Part shown: positions 8,108-16,343 of the stretch, one piece after another | How positions within the stretch are numbered: position 1 is the stretch's first letter | Layout: each line of letters starts with the position of its first letter | DNA from: Streptomyces bottropensis ATCC 25435 | GTDB lineage: Bacteria > Actinomycetota > Actinomycetes > Streptomycetales > Streptomycetaceae | Reading direction: 5' to 3' | DNA: 64,000 nt | Assembly: GCF_000383595.1 (NCBI RefSeq) | Contig: NZ_KB911581.1 | Coordinates: 1,228,275-1,292,274, forward strand | Translations under genes and position numbers: made by a program | Notes under the pieces: generated by a model | The model's database searches: none | Told to the model about the DNA's origin: nothing | The model's input: only the letters and a program-made list of their open reading frames with translations

Positions 8108-9460
8108 GTGCCAGCAAGTGCTACGAACACCCTGCGAGTCGCCGTACTCGCGGATTCCGACACCCGGTGGAAATGGGGCGCGCTCACCGCGCACCGTCTC
8201 GCTCCGGAGAAGTCGGACATCCGCCTGGACGGCTTCCTCCTGCGCGGCCGGGCCACACCCACGGCCCGCCAGCTGGAGGAGGTCGGCGTCCGCCCCGACT
8301 CCCTGCGCGAGGTGACCGGCCTCGAATTCCTGCGCGCCATGAAGGAGGCCGCGTACGACGTCGTCCTGCTCTCCCTCGTCGGCGGGGGCGTCCAGGCGAT
8401 GCTGCACGGCCTGCGCCGGGCCTGGGACGGGCGAACGAAGCGGCCCGTGGTCGTCACCGGGTACGTCGGTGTCGTCTACGAGAAGCTCGCCGACGGTCTG
8501 CTGCTGCGGCACGGCGCGGACCTCGTCCTCGCCAACTCCCGCCAGGACGCGGACCGGTTCAGGGCGGTCTACGAGGGCGTGGGCGCCGACGCCTCCTCGG
8601 TCACCGAGGTCGCGCTGCCCTTCCTGGGCGGCAGGACCTACGCGGGCGCCGAGGACCCGTCCGCGGAGCAAGGGCGCGGGCCCTACACGGTCGTCTTCGC
8701 CGTACAGCCGTCCGTCCCGGACAACCGCCGGGACCGCACCTACCTGCTGAACCGGCTGATCGGGCACGCCAGGCTGCACCCGGACCGTGAGGTGCTGCTG
8801 AAGCTGCGCTCCAGGCCGGGCGAGCACACCACGCACATCGAGGAACTCCCGTACCAGAAGCTGGCGGAGAAACAGCCCGACGGTCTGCCGGCCAACTTCC
8901 GCCTCGCCTACGGGAACATGGGCGAGATCCTCGACAGCACCGACCTGCTGGTCACCGTCAGTTCCACGGCCGCCCTGGAGTCGCTGCACCGCCGGATCCC
9001 CACCGTCGTCCTCACCGACCTCGGCATCCGCGAGACCCTCGGCAACCACCACTTCGTGGGCTCCGGCTGCCTCGCCTCCTGGGACCAGCTGGACGCCGGG
9101 TACGAGCCGGTGCCGGACCCGCGGTGGGTGGCCCGGCAGGGAGTCGCCGCCGGGGGCTCCGGGGGTGGCTCGTACAGCACGGCCTTCGACGCCGCCCGCG
9201 ACCGCATCGCCGAGCTGGTCGGGGCCGCCGAACTGCCGCCCCTGGCCCCGTACTACACCCCCGTCACCGCGCCCGGCTATCTGCCCGGCATCCTCGCCCG
9301 CCACCACCTCGGCCCCGACGGCGCCCCGCTGCCCGGAGCGCCCGCCGCCGAGCGGCAGGCCGGGCCCGTACGGCAGATCGTGCGCCGGGCGGCGCGCGGC
9401 GCCTACCGCCACGGAGTGCAGCGCGTGGCACCCGTCATCCGCCGGATGGGGGAGCTGTGA
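8108..9460 (+). CDS. DUF6716-like putative glycosyltransferase
   Basis: A probable GT-B type glycosyltransferase of unknown donor. Seen: 450 residues from the GTG at 8108; N-terminal Rossmann-like LRVAVLADSDTRWKWG; TGYVGVVYEKLADGLLLRHGADLVLAN in the middle; LLKLRSRPGEHTTHIEELPY and VTVSSTAALESL (a donor-site S/T motif) in the C-terminal half; basic tail. I recall this pattern as DUF6716 in actinobacteria, not certain. A TTG at 8069 would extend the protein by 13 residues. TAGCGT at 8094-8099 is a possible -10 for a leaderless GTG. First gene of the plus arm, followed 35 nt later by the CMP-nonulosonate synthetase. Confidence 0.7.
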   Translation: MPASATNTLRVAVLADSDTRWKWGALTAHRLAPEKSDIRLDGFLLRGRATPTARQLEEVGVRPDSLREVTGLEFLRAMKEAAYDVVLLSLVGGGVQAMLHGLRRAWDGRTKRPVVVTGYVGVVYEKLADGLLLRHGADLVLANSRQDADRFRAVYEGVGADASSVTEVALPFLGGRTYAGAEDPSAEQGRGPYTVVFAVQPSVPDNRRDRTYLLNRLIGHARLHPDREVLLKLRSRPGEHTTHIEELPYQKLAEKQPDGLPANFRLAYGNMGEILDSTDLLVTVSSTAALESLHRRIPTVVLTDLGIRETLGNHHFVGSGCLASWDQLDAGYEPVPDPRWVARQGVAAGGSGGGSYSTAFDAARDRIAELVGAAELPPLAPYYTPVTAPGYLPGILARHHLGPDGAPLPGAPAAERQAGPVRQIVRRAARGAYRHGVQRVAPVIRRMGEL

Positions 9461-9495
9461 GCCGCCACCTGTCCACTGCGCAAGGAGTACAGCCC

Positions 9496-10836
9496 ATGCC
9501 CCACCCGGAAGCGGACCGAGCGGCCTCCGCCCGCCGCGTCCTCGCCGTGATCCCCGCGCGCGGCGGCTCCAAGGGCGTCCCCGCGAAGAACCTCGCCCCC
9601 GTCGGCGGCGTTCCGCTGGTGACCCGCGCGGTCCGTGAGTGCCTCGCCGCCCGGCTGGTGACCCACGTCGTCGTCTCCACCGACGACCACGCCATCGCCG
9701 CCGCGGCCCGCGAGTCCGGCGCCGAGGTCGTGCTCCGCCCCGCCGCCATCGCGGGCGACACCGCCACCTCCGAGGCCGCCGTCCTGCACGCCCTGGACGC
9801 CCATGAGGCCCTGCACGGCGCCTCGGTCGACGTCGTCCTGCTGGTCCAGTGCACCAGCCCCTTCATCCTGCGCGAGGACATCGACGGTGTGACCCGCGCC
9901 CTCGTCGAACACGGCGCCGACACCGCCCTCACCGTCGCCCCGTTCCACGGCTTCGTCTGGCGCGACACGACCGAGGAGTCCGCGGCCGCCCCGCACGGCG
10001 CGGCGGCCGCGGCCCTCGCCGACACCCCGGCCGGCGGCCACGCCCCCGCGGCGCACGGCACCGAGGACCTCGCCGGAGCCCCGGCCGGCGGCCACGGCGT
10101 CAACCACGACAAGTCCTTCCGCCCCCGCCGCCAGGACCGGCCGCAGGACCTGCTGGAGACCGGCGCCGCCTACGCCATGGACGCGGCCGGGCTGCGCAAG
10201 TTCCAGCACCGCTTCTTCGGCCGCACGGAACTCGTGCGCACCGACCCCGCGCGGGTCCTGGAGATCGACGACCCGCACGACCTCGCCCGCGCCCAGGCCC
10301 TCGCACCGCTCTTCGACGCGAACCGGCCCGGCGCCCTTCCCACCCGCGACGACATCGACGCCGTGGTCCTCGACTTCGACGGCACCCAGACGGACGACAG
10401 GGTGCTGATCGACTCCGAGGGACGGGAGTTCGTCTCCGTGCACCGCGGCGACGGACTCGGCATCGCGGCCCTCCGCAGGAGCGGCCTGGAGATGCTGATC
10501 CTCTCCTCGGAACAGAACCCGGTCGTCGCCGCCCGGGCCCGGAAGCTCAAGCTCCCGGTCCTGCACGGCATCGACCGCAAAGACCTCGCACTGAAGCAGT
10601 GGTGCGAGGAGCAGGGCATCGCGCCGGAGCGCGTGCTCTACGTCGGCAACGACGTCAACGACCTCCCGTGCTTCGCCCTCGTGGGCTGGCCCGTGGCGGT
10701 CGGCAGCGCCCACGACGTCGTACGCGGCGCCGCACGCGCGGTCACCACCGTCCCCGGCGGTGAAGGCGCGATCCGGGAGATCGCCGGCTGGATCCTCGGC
10801 CCCTCCCTCGACTCTCTCGACTCCCTCACCAGTTAA
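9496..10836 (+). CDS. neuA: CMP-nonulosonate synthetase fused to HAD phosphatase
   Basis: Bifunctional enzyme: the N-terminal part activates a nonulosonic acid (sialic acid or Kdn type) with CTP, the C-terminal part is a KdsC-like HAD phosphatase that could dephosphorylate the 9-phosphate precursor. Seen: 446 residues; VIPARGGSKGVPAKNL (18-33) is the CTP-binding loop; QCTSPF (118-123); HAD motif DFDGTQTD (293-300, nucleophile D293) and GNDVND (384-389). An Ala/Gly/His-rich insert (about 161-205) interrupts the synthetase domain. ATG at 9496 has AAGGAG 8 nt upstream. Known: NeuA-phosphatase fusions exist in some bacteria and in animal CMP-sialate synthetases. It precedes neuB by 13 nt. Confidence 0.88.
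   Translation: MPHPEADRAASARRVLAVIPARGGSKGVPAKNLAPVGGVPLVTRAVRECLAARLVTHVVVSTDDHAIAAAARESGAEVVLRPAAIAGDTATSEAAVLHALDAHEALHGASVDVVLLVQCTSPFILREDIDGVTRALVEHGADTALTVAPFHGFVWRDTTEESAAAPHGAAAAALADTPAGGHAPAAHGTEDLAGAPAGGHGVNHDKSFRPRRQDRPQDLLETGAAYAMDAAGLRKFQHRFFGRTELVRTDPARVLEIDDPHDLARAQALAPLFDANRPGALPTRDDIDAVVLDFDGTQTDDRVLIDSEGREFVSVHRGDGLGIAALRRSGLEMLILSSEQNPVVAARARKLKLPVLHGIDRKDLALKQWCEEQGIAPERVLYVGNDVNDLPCFALVGWPVAVGSAHDVVRGAARAVTTVPGGEGAIREIAGWILGPSLDSLDSLTS
10025..10096 (+). repeat. In-frame 18-bp duplication inside neuA-like gene
   Basis: CCCCGGCCGGCGGCCACG occurs at 10025-10042 and again at 10079-10096, exactly 54 bp apart, so the reading frame is kept and PAGGH is encoded twice. It lies in the low-complexity insert of the synthetase domain. 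It looks like slippage or a short tandem duplication that has since diverged between the copies. Confidence 0.8.
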
Positions 10837-10849
10837 GGAATCCTCCGTC

Positions 10850-11788
10850 ATGAGCACCAACTCCCGTCTGCGCACCTTCGGTTCGAAGACCGCCGGCCCC
10901 GGCCACCCCGTCTACGTCGTCGGTGAGATCGGCATCAACCACAACGGTGAGCTGGAGAACGCCTTCAAGCTGATCGACGCCGCCGCCGAGGCCGGCTGCG
11001 ACGCGGTCAAGTTCCAGAAGCGCACCCCCGAGATCTGCACCCCCCGCGACCAGTGGGACATCGAGCGCGACACCCCCTGGGGCCGCATGACCTACATCGA
11101 CTACCGCCACCGTGTGGAGTTCGGTGAGGACGAGTACCGCCAGATCGACGAGTACGCCAAGAGCAAGAACATCGACTGGTTCGCCTCCCCGTGGGACACC
11201 GAGGCCGTCGCCTTCCTGGAGAAGTTCGACGTCCCCGCCCACAAGGTGGCCTCCGCCTCCCTCACCGACGACGAGCTGCTGCGCGCCCTGCGCTCCACCA
11301 ACCGCACGGTCATCCTCTCCACCGGCATGTCGACCCCGAAGCAGATCCGCCACGCGGTCGAGGTCCTCGGCAGCGACAACATCCTGCTCTGCCACGCCAC
11401 CTCGACCTACCCGGCCAAGGCGGAGGAGCTGAACCTCCGCGTCATCAACACCCTGCAGGCCGAGTACCCGAACGTCCCGATCGGCTACTCCGGCCACGAG
11501 ACGGGCCTGCAGACCACGCTCGCCGCCGTCGCCCTCGGCGCCACCTTCGTCGAGCGCCACATCACCCTCGACCGCGCGATGTGGGGCTCCGACCAGGCCG
11601 CCTCCGTCGAGCCGGGCGGCCTCACCCGCCTCGTCCGCGACATCCGCACCATCGAGGCCTCCCTCGGCGACGGCGTCAAGAAGGTCTACGACTCCGAGCT
11701 GGGCCCCATGAAGAAGCTGCGCCGTGTCTCCGGCGTCGTCGCCGAGGCGGAGATCGCGGCGGCGGCGGGCGAGCCGGTCGCGGTCTGA
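10850..11788 (+). CDS. neuB: NeuB-type nonulosonic acid synthase lacking SAF domain
   Basis: Condenses phosphoenolpyruvate with a hexose or hexosamine (phosphate) to give a nine-carbon keto acid. Seen: 312 residues forming the TIM barrel: VVGEIGINHNGELENA (about 20-35), DAVKFQKRTPE, FASPWDTEAVAFLEKF, VILSTGMST, LCHATSTYPA, IGYSGHE, ATFVERHITLDRAMWGSDQAAS. Known: usual NeuB proteins are about 340-350 residues because a C-terminal antifreeze-like (SAF) domain closes the active site of the partner subunit; here the protein stops right after the barrel. ATG at 10850 follows AAGGAA, 13 nt after the preceding stop. Inferred: makes Kdn or sialic acid (9-phosphate) for the fused CMP-synthetase/phosphatase next door. 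Confidence 0.9.
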   Translation: MSTNSRLRTFGSKTAGPGHPVYVVGEIGINHNGELENAFKLIDAAAEAGCDAVKFQKRTPEICTPRDQWDIERDTPWGRMTYIDYRHRVEFGEDEYRQIDEYAKSKNIDWFASPWDTEAVAFLEKFDVPAHKVASASLTDDELLRALRSTNRTVILSTGMSTPKQIRHAVEVLGSDNILLCHATSTYPAKAEELNLRVINTLQAEYPNVPIGYSGHETGLQTTLAAVALGATFVERHITLDRAMWGSDQAASVEPGGLTRLVRDIRTIEASLGDGVKKVYDSELGPMKKLRRVSGVVAEAEIAAAAGEPVAV

Positions 11789-11843
11789 GTCTCCCTCCAT
11801 CCCTGACCACGGGTCTCCCTCACTACGGGACGGTCGTACGTCG

Positions 11844-12950
11844 ATGAGCCGCCGCGCCGGAACCGCCGGCCCCCACACCCTCGCCTTCGTCGAGAGCCCG
11901 GTACAGCTGCTGAACGTGCTGGAGTGGGCGCACGCCCATGCCCTCGGCACACCCGAGGACCCCGGCGCGGGGCCCTTCCGGCGGGGCGGCGCGGGACTCA
12001 CCCTCGTGGTCCTGTCGCCCAACGACCCGATGACCCGCGGCCAGCTCCGCCGGATGGCGGAGCTGGCCCGGGACGAGGGGCACAACGTGCGCTGGGAGGA
12101 GGCGCGCGGCGGCACCGCCGCCCCCTTCCGCACCATCGGCGGCCTCGCGTCGCTGCTGCGTGCCGCGAGCCGCATCGTCCTGGGCGACCCCTTCTCCCGC
12201 TACGTCCAGCTCCTGCTGACCATCACCCGGGCCCGGGACGTCGTCGTCGTCGACGACGGCACCGCGACCATGGAGTTCGTCTCGCAGCTGGCCCGCGGCG
12301 AGCGCCTCGTGCGCTGGCACCGCAAGGGCGGCCGGCCCGGCCCCCGCGACCTGATCTTCGCCCCGGTCTCCTCCAAGGCCCGCAAACGCCTCACCCCGGC
12401 CGCCGGCAGACGCGTCGAGGTCTTCTCCGCCATGCCGATCGACGAGACCCCCGAGGGCGTCTTCGTCACCGCCAACGACTTCGCCTGGACCCGGTCCCGC
12501 TTCGGCCCGCCCCGCATCACCAAGGGCGCCGACCTCGTGGGCACGTCCCTCGTGGAGACCGGCGTGGTGGACGGCGACCGCTACCTCGAAGCCGTCCGCT
12601 CCCTCGCCAAGACCCACGGCGCCACCCGCTACTTCGCCCACCGCCGGGAGAGTGCCGAGAAACTCCACGCCCTCGCCGCGGAGACGGGACTGGAGATCGT
12701 CCGCCCGGATCTCCCCCTCGAACTCATCGCCCGCCGCGGCCCCATCGGCCGGACGATCCTCAGCTTCCCCTCGACCGTGGTCCACACCCTGCCGCTCGCG
12801 CTCGCCGGCACGGACGTACGCGTGGCGGTCTGCGACATCGACCCGAGCTGGCTGACGGAGAACGCCTCCCCCCGCGCCCAGGGCTTCCTGTCCGGGGTCA
12901 CGGGCACCGCACGGGACGTCCACCGGCTGTCGTCGGTGGTGTCGGCCTGA
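11844..12950 (+). CDS. GT52/sialyltransferase-like protein
   Basis: Possibly a transferase that uses the CMP-sugar made by the two genes upstream. Seen: 368 residues from ATG 11844; the start FVESPVQLLNVLEWAHAH and the middle DVVVVDDGTATMEFV resemble GT52-type (LgtX/lipooligosaccharide sialyltransferase) proteins, with a final VAVCDIDPSWL region. No signal peptide or membrane segment. Starts 55 nt after neuB, same strand, so probably same operon. Family assignment is by motif impression only; it could also be a distant polysialyltransferase relative. A structural comparison with GT52 and GT38 would decide. Confidence 0.55.
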   Translation: MSRRAGTAGPHTLAFVESPVQLLNVLEWAHAHALGTPEDPGAGPFRRGGAGLTLVVLSPNDPMTRGQLRRMAELARDEGHNVRWEEARGGTAAPFRTIGGLASLLRAASRIVLGDPFSRYVQLLLTITRARDVVVVDDGTATMEFVSQLARGERLVRWHRKGGRPGPRDLIFAPVSSKARKRLTPAAGRRVEVFSAMPIDETPEGVFVTANDFAWTRSRFGPPRITKGADLVGTSLVETGVVDGDRYLEAVRSLAKTHGATRYFAHRRESAEKLHALAAETGLEIVRPDLPLELIARRGPIGRTILSFPSTVVHTLPLALAGTDVRVAVCDIDPSWLTENASPRAQGFLSGVTGTARDVHRLSSVVSA

Positions 12951-13088
12951 GCCGCGCCTCGGCGGCCCCGGGCCGACTGCCCTGAACCGTGTTCGCTCCG
13001 GGGGGATCCGGAGCCGTCGCTTCCCCGGCCGGACCGCGCCTATCGTGCCGCGTGACGGGGGAGGCGAAGTGCCCTCCCCGAAGGGGGA

Positions 13089-14302
13089 GTGGTGACGACA
13101 CACGGCGAACGCGCGCGGCTGGCGCCCACGGCGGACGGACACCGGGTCACCCCCGCCGAACTCTTCTTCGGCTAGTTCTCGATGGATTCGTCTACGCCAT
13201 CACCCAGGTCACGGCCCTGATGGCCGACCGGCCCACCGCGTTGAGCCTGCTCGGCGGCATGGTCGTCCTCGCCCTCCTGTGGTGGTGCTGGTGCTGCTTC
13301 GCCTGGCTCGGCAACGTCGTACGCGCCGACACGGGCGGCATGGCCGCGGTGCTGGTGGCGGTGATGACGGTCGTCCTGATCGTCTCCCTGACGGTCCCCG
13401 AGGTGTACGACGACGCCCCGGGCGGCCTCTACGCCCCCGTGCTGTTCGTCGTCTGCTACGGCGCGGTCCGCGGCCTCCACCTGGTGACCTACTGGCTCTC
13501 CGACCCCGGCGACGCGGCCCTGCACGCCACCCTGCGCCGTACGGCCCTGCTCTCGGTGCTTCCGCCCTTCACCCTGCTGCTCGTGGGCTCCGCCTTCGAC
13601 GGCGTGACCCGGACCCTGATCTGGCTGGCGGCGGTGGTCATCGACTACGCGGGCATCTTCGTCACCGGCCGGTCGGGCTGGCGCGTGGCGTCCCCCGCCC
13701 ACTTCTCCGAACGCCACGGTCTGATCGTCATCATCGCGCTGGGCGAGTCCATCGTCGCGATCGGCGTCGGGGTCACCGGCTACCCGGTCTCCGCCCCCGT
13801 CGTGGCCGCGGCGGCCCTCGGCCTCCTGGTCTCCGCCGCGCTCTGGCGCCTGTACTTCCACGGCGTCTGCGAACCGGCCGAACACCGCCTGGCCGAACTG
13901 ACCGGCGACGACCGCACGGTCCTGGCCCGCGACACGTACACCTTTCTGCACCTGCCGCTGGTGGCCGGCATCGTCGTCACCGCCCTCGGCATGAAGACGA
14001 CCCTGCACCAGGTCGCCGACACGGCCCACTACGGCCTTGCCGAGCCTCTCCACGGCATGCCCGCCTGGGCCCTGGCGGGCGGCACGGGCCTGTTCCTGCT
14101 CGGCTCCGCCGCGATCCGGCTCCGTACCACGGGCCGCCACGCCCCGGCCCTCCTCACCGGCGCCGCCCTCTGCCTGGCGGCAGGACCCCTGACCTCCCTC
14201 GTCCCGGCCCTGGCAGCCCTGACAGGCCTGACAGCGACGATCGCCACGGTCCTGCTCGTCCAGGGCCGCGCAGCACGGGGCGGCGGCGCCGCCGGGGACT
14301 GA
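13089..14302 (+). pseudogene. LtrA-family membrane protein, frameshifted near N-terminus
   Basis: Remnant or frameshifted copy of a low-temperature-requirement A family membrane protein. Seen: from the GTG pair at 13089/13092 (ribosome binding site AAGGGGGAG) the reading frame gives the conserved start HRVTPAELFF and then meets TAG at 13173-13175. The family sequence resumes at once in another frame (FVYAITQVTALMADRP) and continues intact to 14302 with about ten hydrophobic segments, including HFSERHGLIVIIALGESIVAIG, the hallmark of LtrA. Only a late in-frame ATG (13220) could restart translation, losing the first membrane segment. Either a true frameshift mutation or a sequencing error; function of LtrA is not well established. 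Confidence 0.7.
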
Positions 14303-14788
14303 GGAAGCGCGCCCGTCGACCCCCGCGCCCCCCGTCACCCCCGTGATCCCTGTCACCCCCACCACGCCCACAGCGGCCACCCGCACGCCACGGCCCCGGC
14401 CCCCGGTTCACCCCCGCAGCCGCAGGCCACCGCCCACGTGTCGGCCGCTCGCGCCGCCTCCCCGCCCACCGCGTCGCACACAGGCCGTAGCGGAACCAGC
14501 ATGCGGCGGTGATGGTTCCGGGACAGTGCGATGGGCCGGACGTGGTATCCGTGGAGGGTGGGAATCGGCCGGGCACCCCCGGACGTTTGGACCATGGGAA
14601 TCGCGGGCAACCCCGGCGCTCCCTTCTCCGAGGTCAGCCCGCCCGCGAAGAGGCGGCCGGGTATACCCATCCCTGCCAATACGTATGCGTCGCGCGACCG
14701 GAAATCTTCCCCTTACGGGCTGATTTTTTGTTGATCGAGGGTGAGAAGGTCGCCCGATCGCCCTACCCTTCAGAGGGTGAACCAACTG
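14303..14788. other. Gene-free stretch before M20 peptidase gene
   Basis: About 485 nt with no ORF that I can support. The first 150 nt are C-rich and poorly structured. A T-run (14724-14729) is not preceded by a strong stem. TACCCT at 14764-14769 is a -10-like element 7 nt before an in-frame GTG (14777), which may give a leaderless start for the peptidase. A 108-residue minus-strand frame (14353-14679) has a cysteine-rich end but no recognised similarity. Confidence 0.4.
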
Positions 14789-16042
14789 ATGTCCCGAGAG
14801 TCCGAGGCAGATCTGCCAGGGGAAGCCGAAACATCGCTCCCCGGCACGTTGCCGGAAGCCCTGCGTGCCGAACTCGTCGCCTTCCGCCGCGACTTGCACA
14901 TGCACCCGGAGCTCGGCAACCAGGAGTTCCGCACGACCGCCGCGATCAAGGCCCGCCTGGAGAAGGCCGGCCTCAGCCCGCGCGTGCTCGACAGCGGCAC
15001 CGGACTCATCTGTGACATCGGCGACTGGAACGGCACCGACAGCGCCGCGCTCGCCCTGCGCGCCGACATCGACGCCCTGCCCATCCCGGACACCAAGGTC
15101 GACTGCGACTACCGCTCCACCGTCCCCGACCGCGCGCACGCCTGCGGCCACGACGTGCACACCACCGTCGTCCTCGGCGCCGGCCTCGTCCTCGCCGACC
15201 TGCACCGCAGGGGACAGCTGCCCCGCCCTGTCCGGCTGATCTTCCAGCCCGCCGAGGAGGTCCTGCCCGGCGGTGCCGCCGACGTGATCAGGAGCGGCGC
15301 GCTCGACGGCGTCGGCCGCATCATCGCGGTGCACTGCGACCCGAGGGTCGACGCCGGCTTCATCGGCCTGCGCCACGGCCCCATCACCTCCGCGTGCGAC
15401 CGGCTGGAACTGTCCCTGGACGGGCCGGGCGGCCACACCGCGCGCCCCCACCTCACCACCGACCTCGTCACCGCCGCCGCCCGGGTCGTCACCGACGTCC
15501 CCGCGCTGGTCGCCCGCCGCTTCGACGCCCGCGCCGGACTCGTCGTGACCTGGGGCCGCATCGAGTCGGGGCACGCCCCGAACGTCATCCCGCAGCACGC
15601 CGAACTCTCCGGCACCGTCCGCTGCCTGGACATCAACGCCTGGCGGCAGGCCCCCGACCTGATCCACGAGGCGGTCCAGGAGGTCGCGGTCATGCACCGA
15701 GCCAAGCCCGAGATCAACTACATCCGGGGCGTCCCGCCGGTCGTCAACGACCCCGTCGTCACCGAACTGCTGCACGACTCGATGGTCGCCCGCCGCGGCG
15801 TCCGGTCCGTGGAGGACACCGAGCAGAGCCTCGGCGGCGAGGACTTCTCCTGGTACCTGGAGCACGTCCCGGGCGCGATGGCGCGCCTGGGTGTCCGCCG
15901 TCCGGGCGATCTCACCGTCCGCGACCTCCACCAGGGCGACTTCGACGCCGACGAGCACGCCATCACCGTGGGTGTGGAACTCTTCACCGCGGCCGCCCTC
16001 CTCGACGCCCGCATGCGCGCCCTGGACCCGGCAGGCCGGTAA
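14789..16042 (+). CDS. M20-family metallopeptidase/amidohydrolase
   Basis: Cytoplasmic zinc hydrolase of the M20D amidohydrolase group, which remove acyl groups from amino acids or peptides. Seen: 417 residues; RRDLHMHPELGNQE (about 33-46); HACGHDVHTT (117-126, zinc ligands H117? and D122); FQPAEEVLPGG with the catalytic Glu pair; GGHTARPH in the lid domain; LGGEDFSWYL near the end, supplying the last metal ligand region. ATG at 14789 has AGAGGG 12 nt upstream; GTG at 14777 is an alternative, possibly leaderless, start adding four residues. Single gene, no clear operon partner. Substrate unknown. Confidence 0.85.
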   Translation: MSRESEADLPGEAETSLPGTLPEALRAELVAFRRDLHMHPELGNQEFRTTAAIKARLEKAGLSPRVLDSGTGLICDIGDWNGTDSAALALRADIDALPIPDTKVDCDYRSTVPDRAHACGHDVHTTVVLGAGLVLADLHRRGQLPRPVRLIFQPAEEVLPGGAADVIRSGALDGVGRIIAVHCDPRVDAGFIGLRHGPITSACDRLELSLDGPGGHTARPHLTTDLVTAAARVVTDVPALVARRFDARAGLVVTWGRIESGHAPNVIPQHAELSGTVRCLDINAWRQAPDLIHEAVQEVAVMHRAKPEINYIRGVPPVVNDPVVTELLHDSMVARRGVRSVEDTEQSLGGEDFSWYLEHVPGAMARLGVRRPGDLTVRDLHQGDFDADEHAITVGVELFTAAALLDARMRALDPAGR

Positions 16043-16273
16043 ACCCCTCCGGTTGCGCCCCGCCGACCCTCGCGGCAGCCTGGTGCGCGTGTCCGTACGA
16101 TCACCGTACGGAGCGCGCACCTTCACGCTGACGTCACCCCTCGTACACGCACAGCGAGGGGCGGGAGAGGCGCTGTGTCCATAAGATCCCTTTCGATCCC
16201 ATGGTTCACGAGGACGTAACGGCCACCGGCACGAATGGATAACGGCCAGTCGAAACCCCGTTCCCAGGAGGGT

Positions 16274-16285
16274 CTACGCGCGTTA
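16274..16285. promoter_or_regulatory. Nucleoside-regulon operator variant before BMP lipoprotein 1
   Basis: CTACGCGCGTTA, the same 12 bases found at 18002-18013 before the paralogous lipoprotein gene; both are embedded in a shared 19-base block GGAGGGTCTACGCGCGTTA. It differs from the perfect palindrome CTACGCGCGTAG seen at 19367, 29968, 41616 and 47777 only at the last two bases. It ends 58 nt before the lipoprotein start. Confidence 0.72.
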
Positions 16286-16343
16286 ATGTGCGCCGAACTG
16301 AGCACCCGGTCGCGGGGCTTTGGAGAAGATGGGGAACTTCAAG

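Noticed and set aside
14353..14679. 108-residue minus-strand frame before the peptidase gene
   Set aside because: No recognised domain, no ribosome binding site, and codon-position GC pattern not convincing; left as gene-free.
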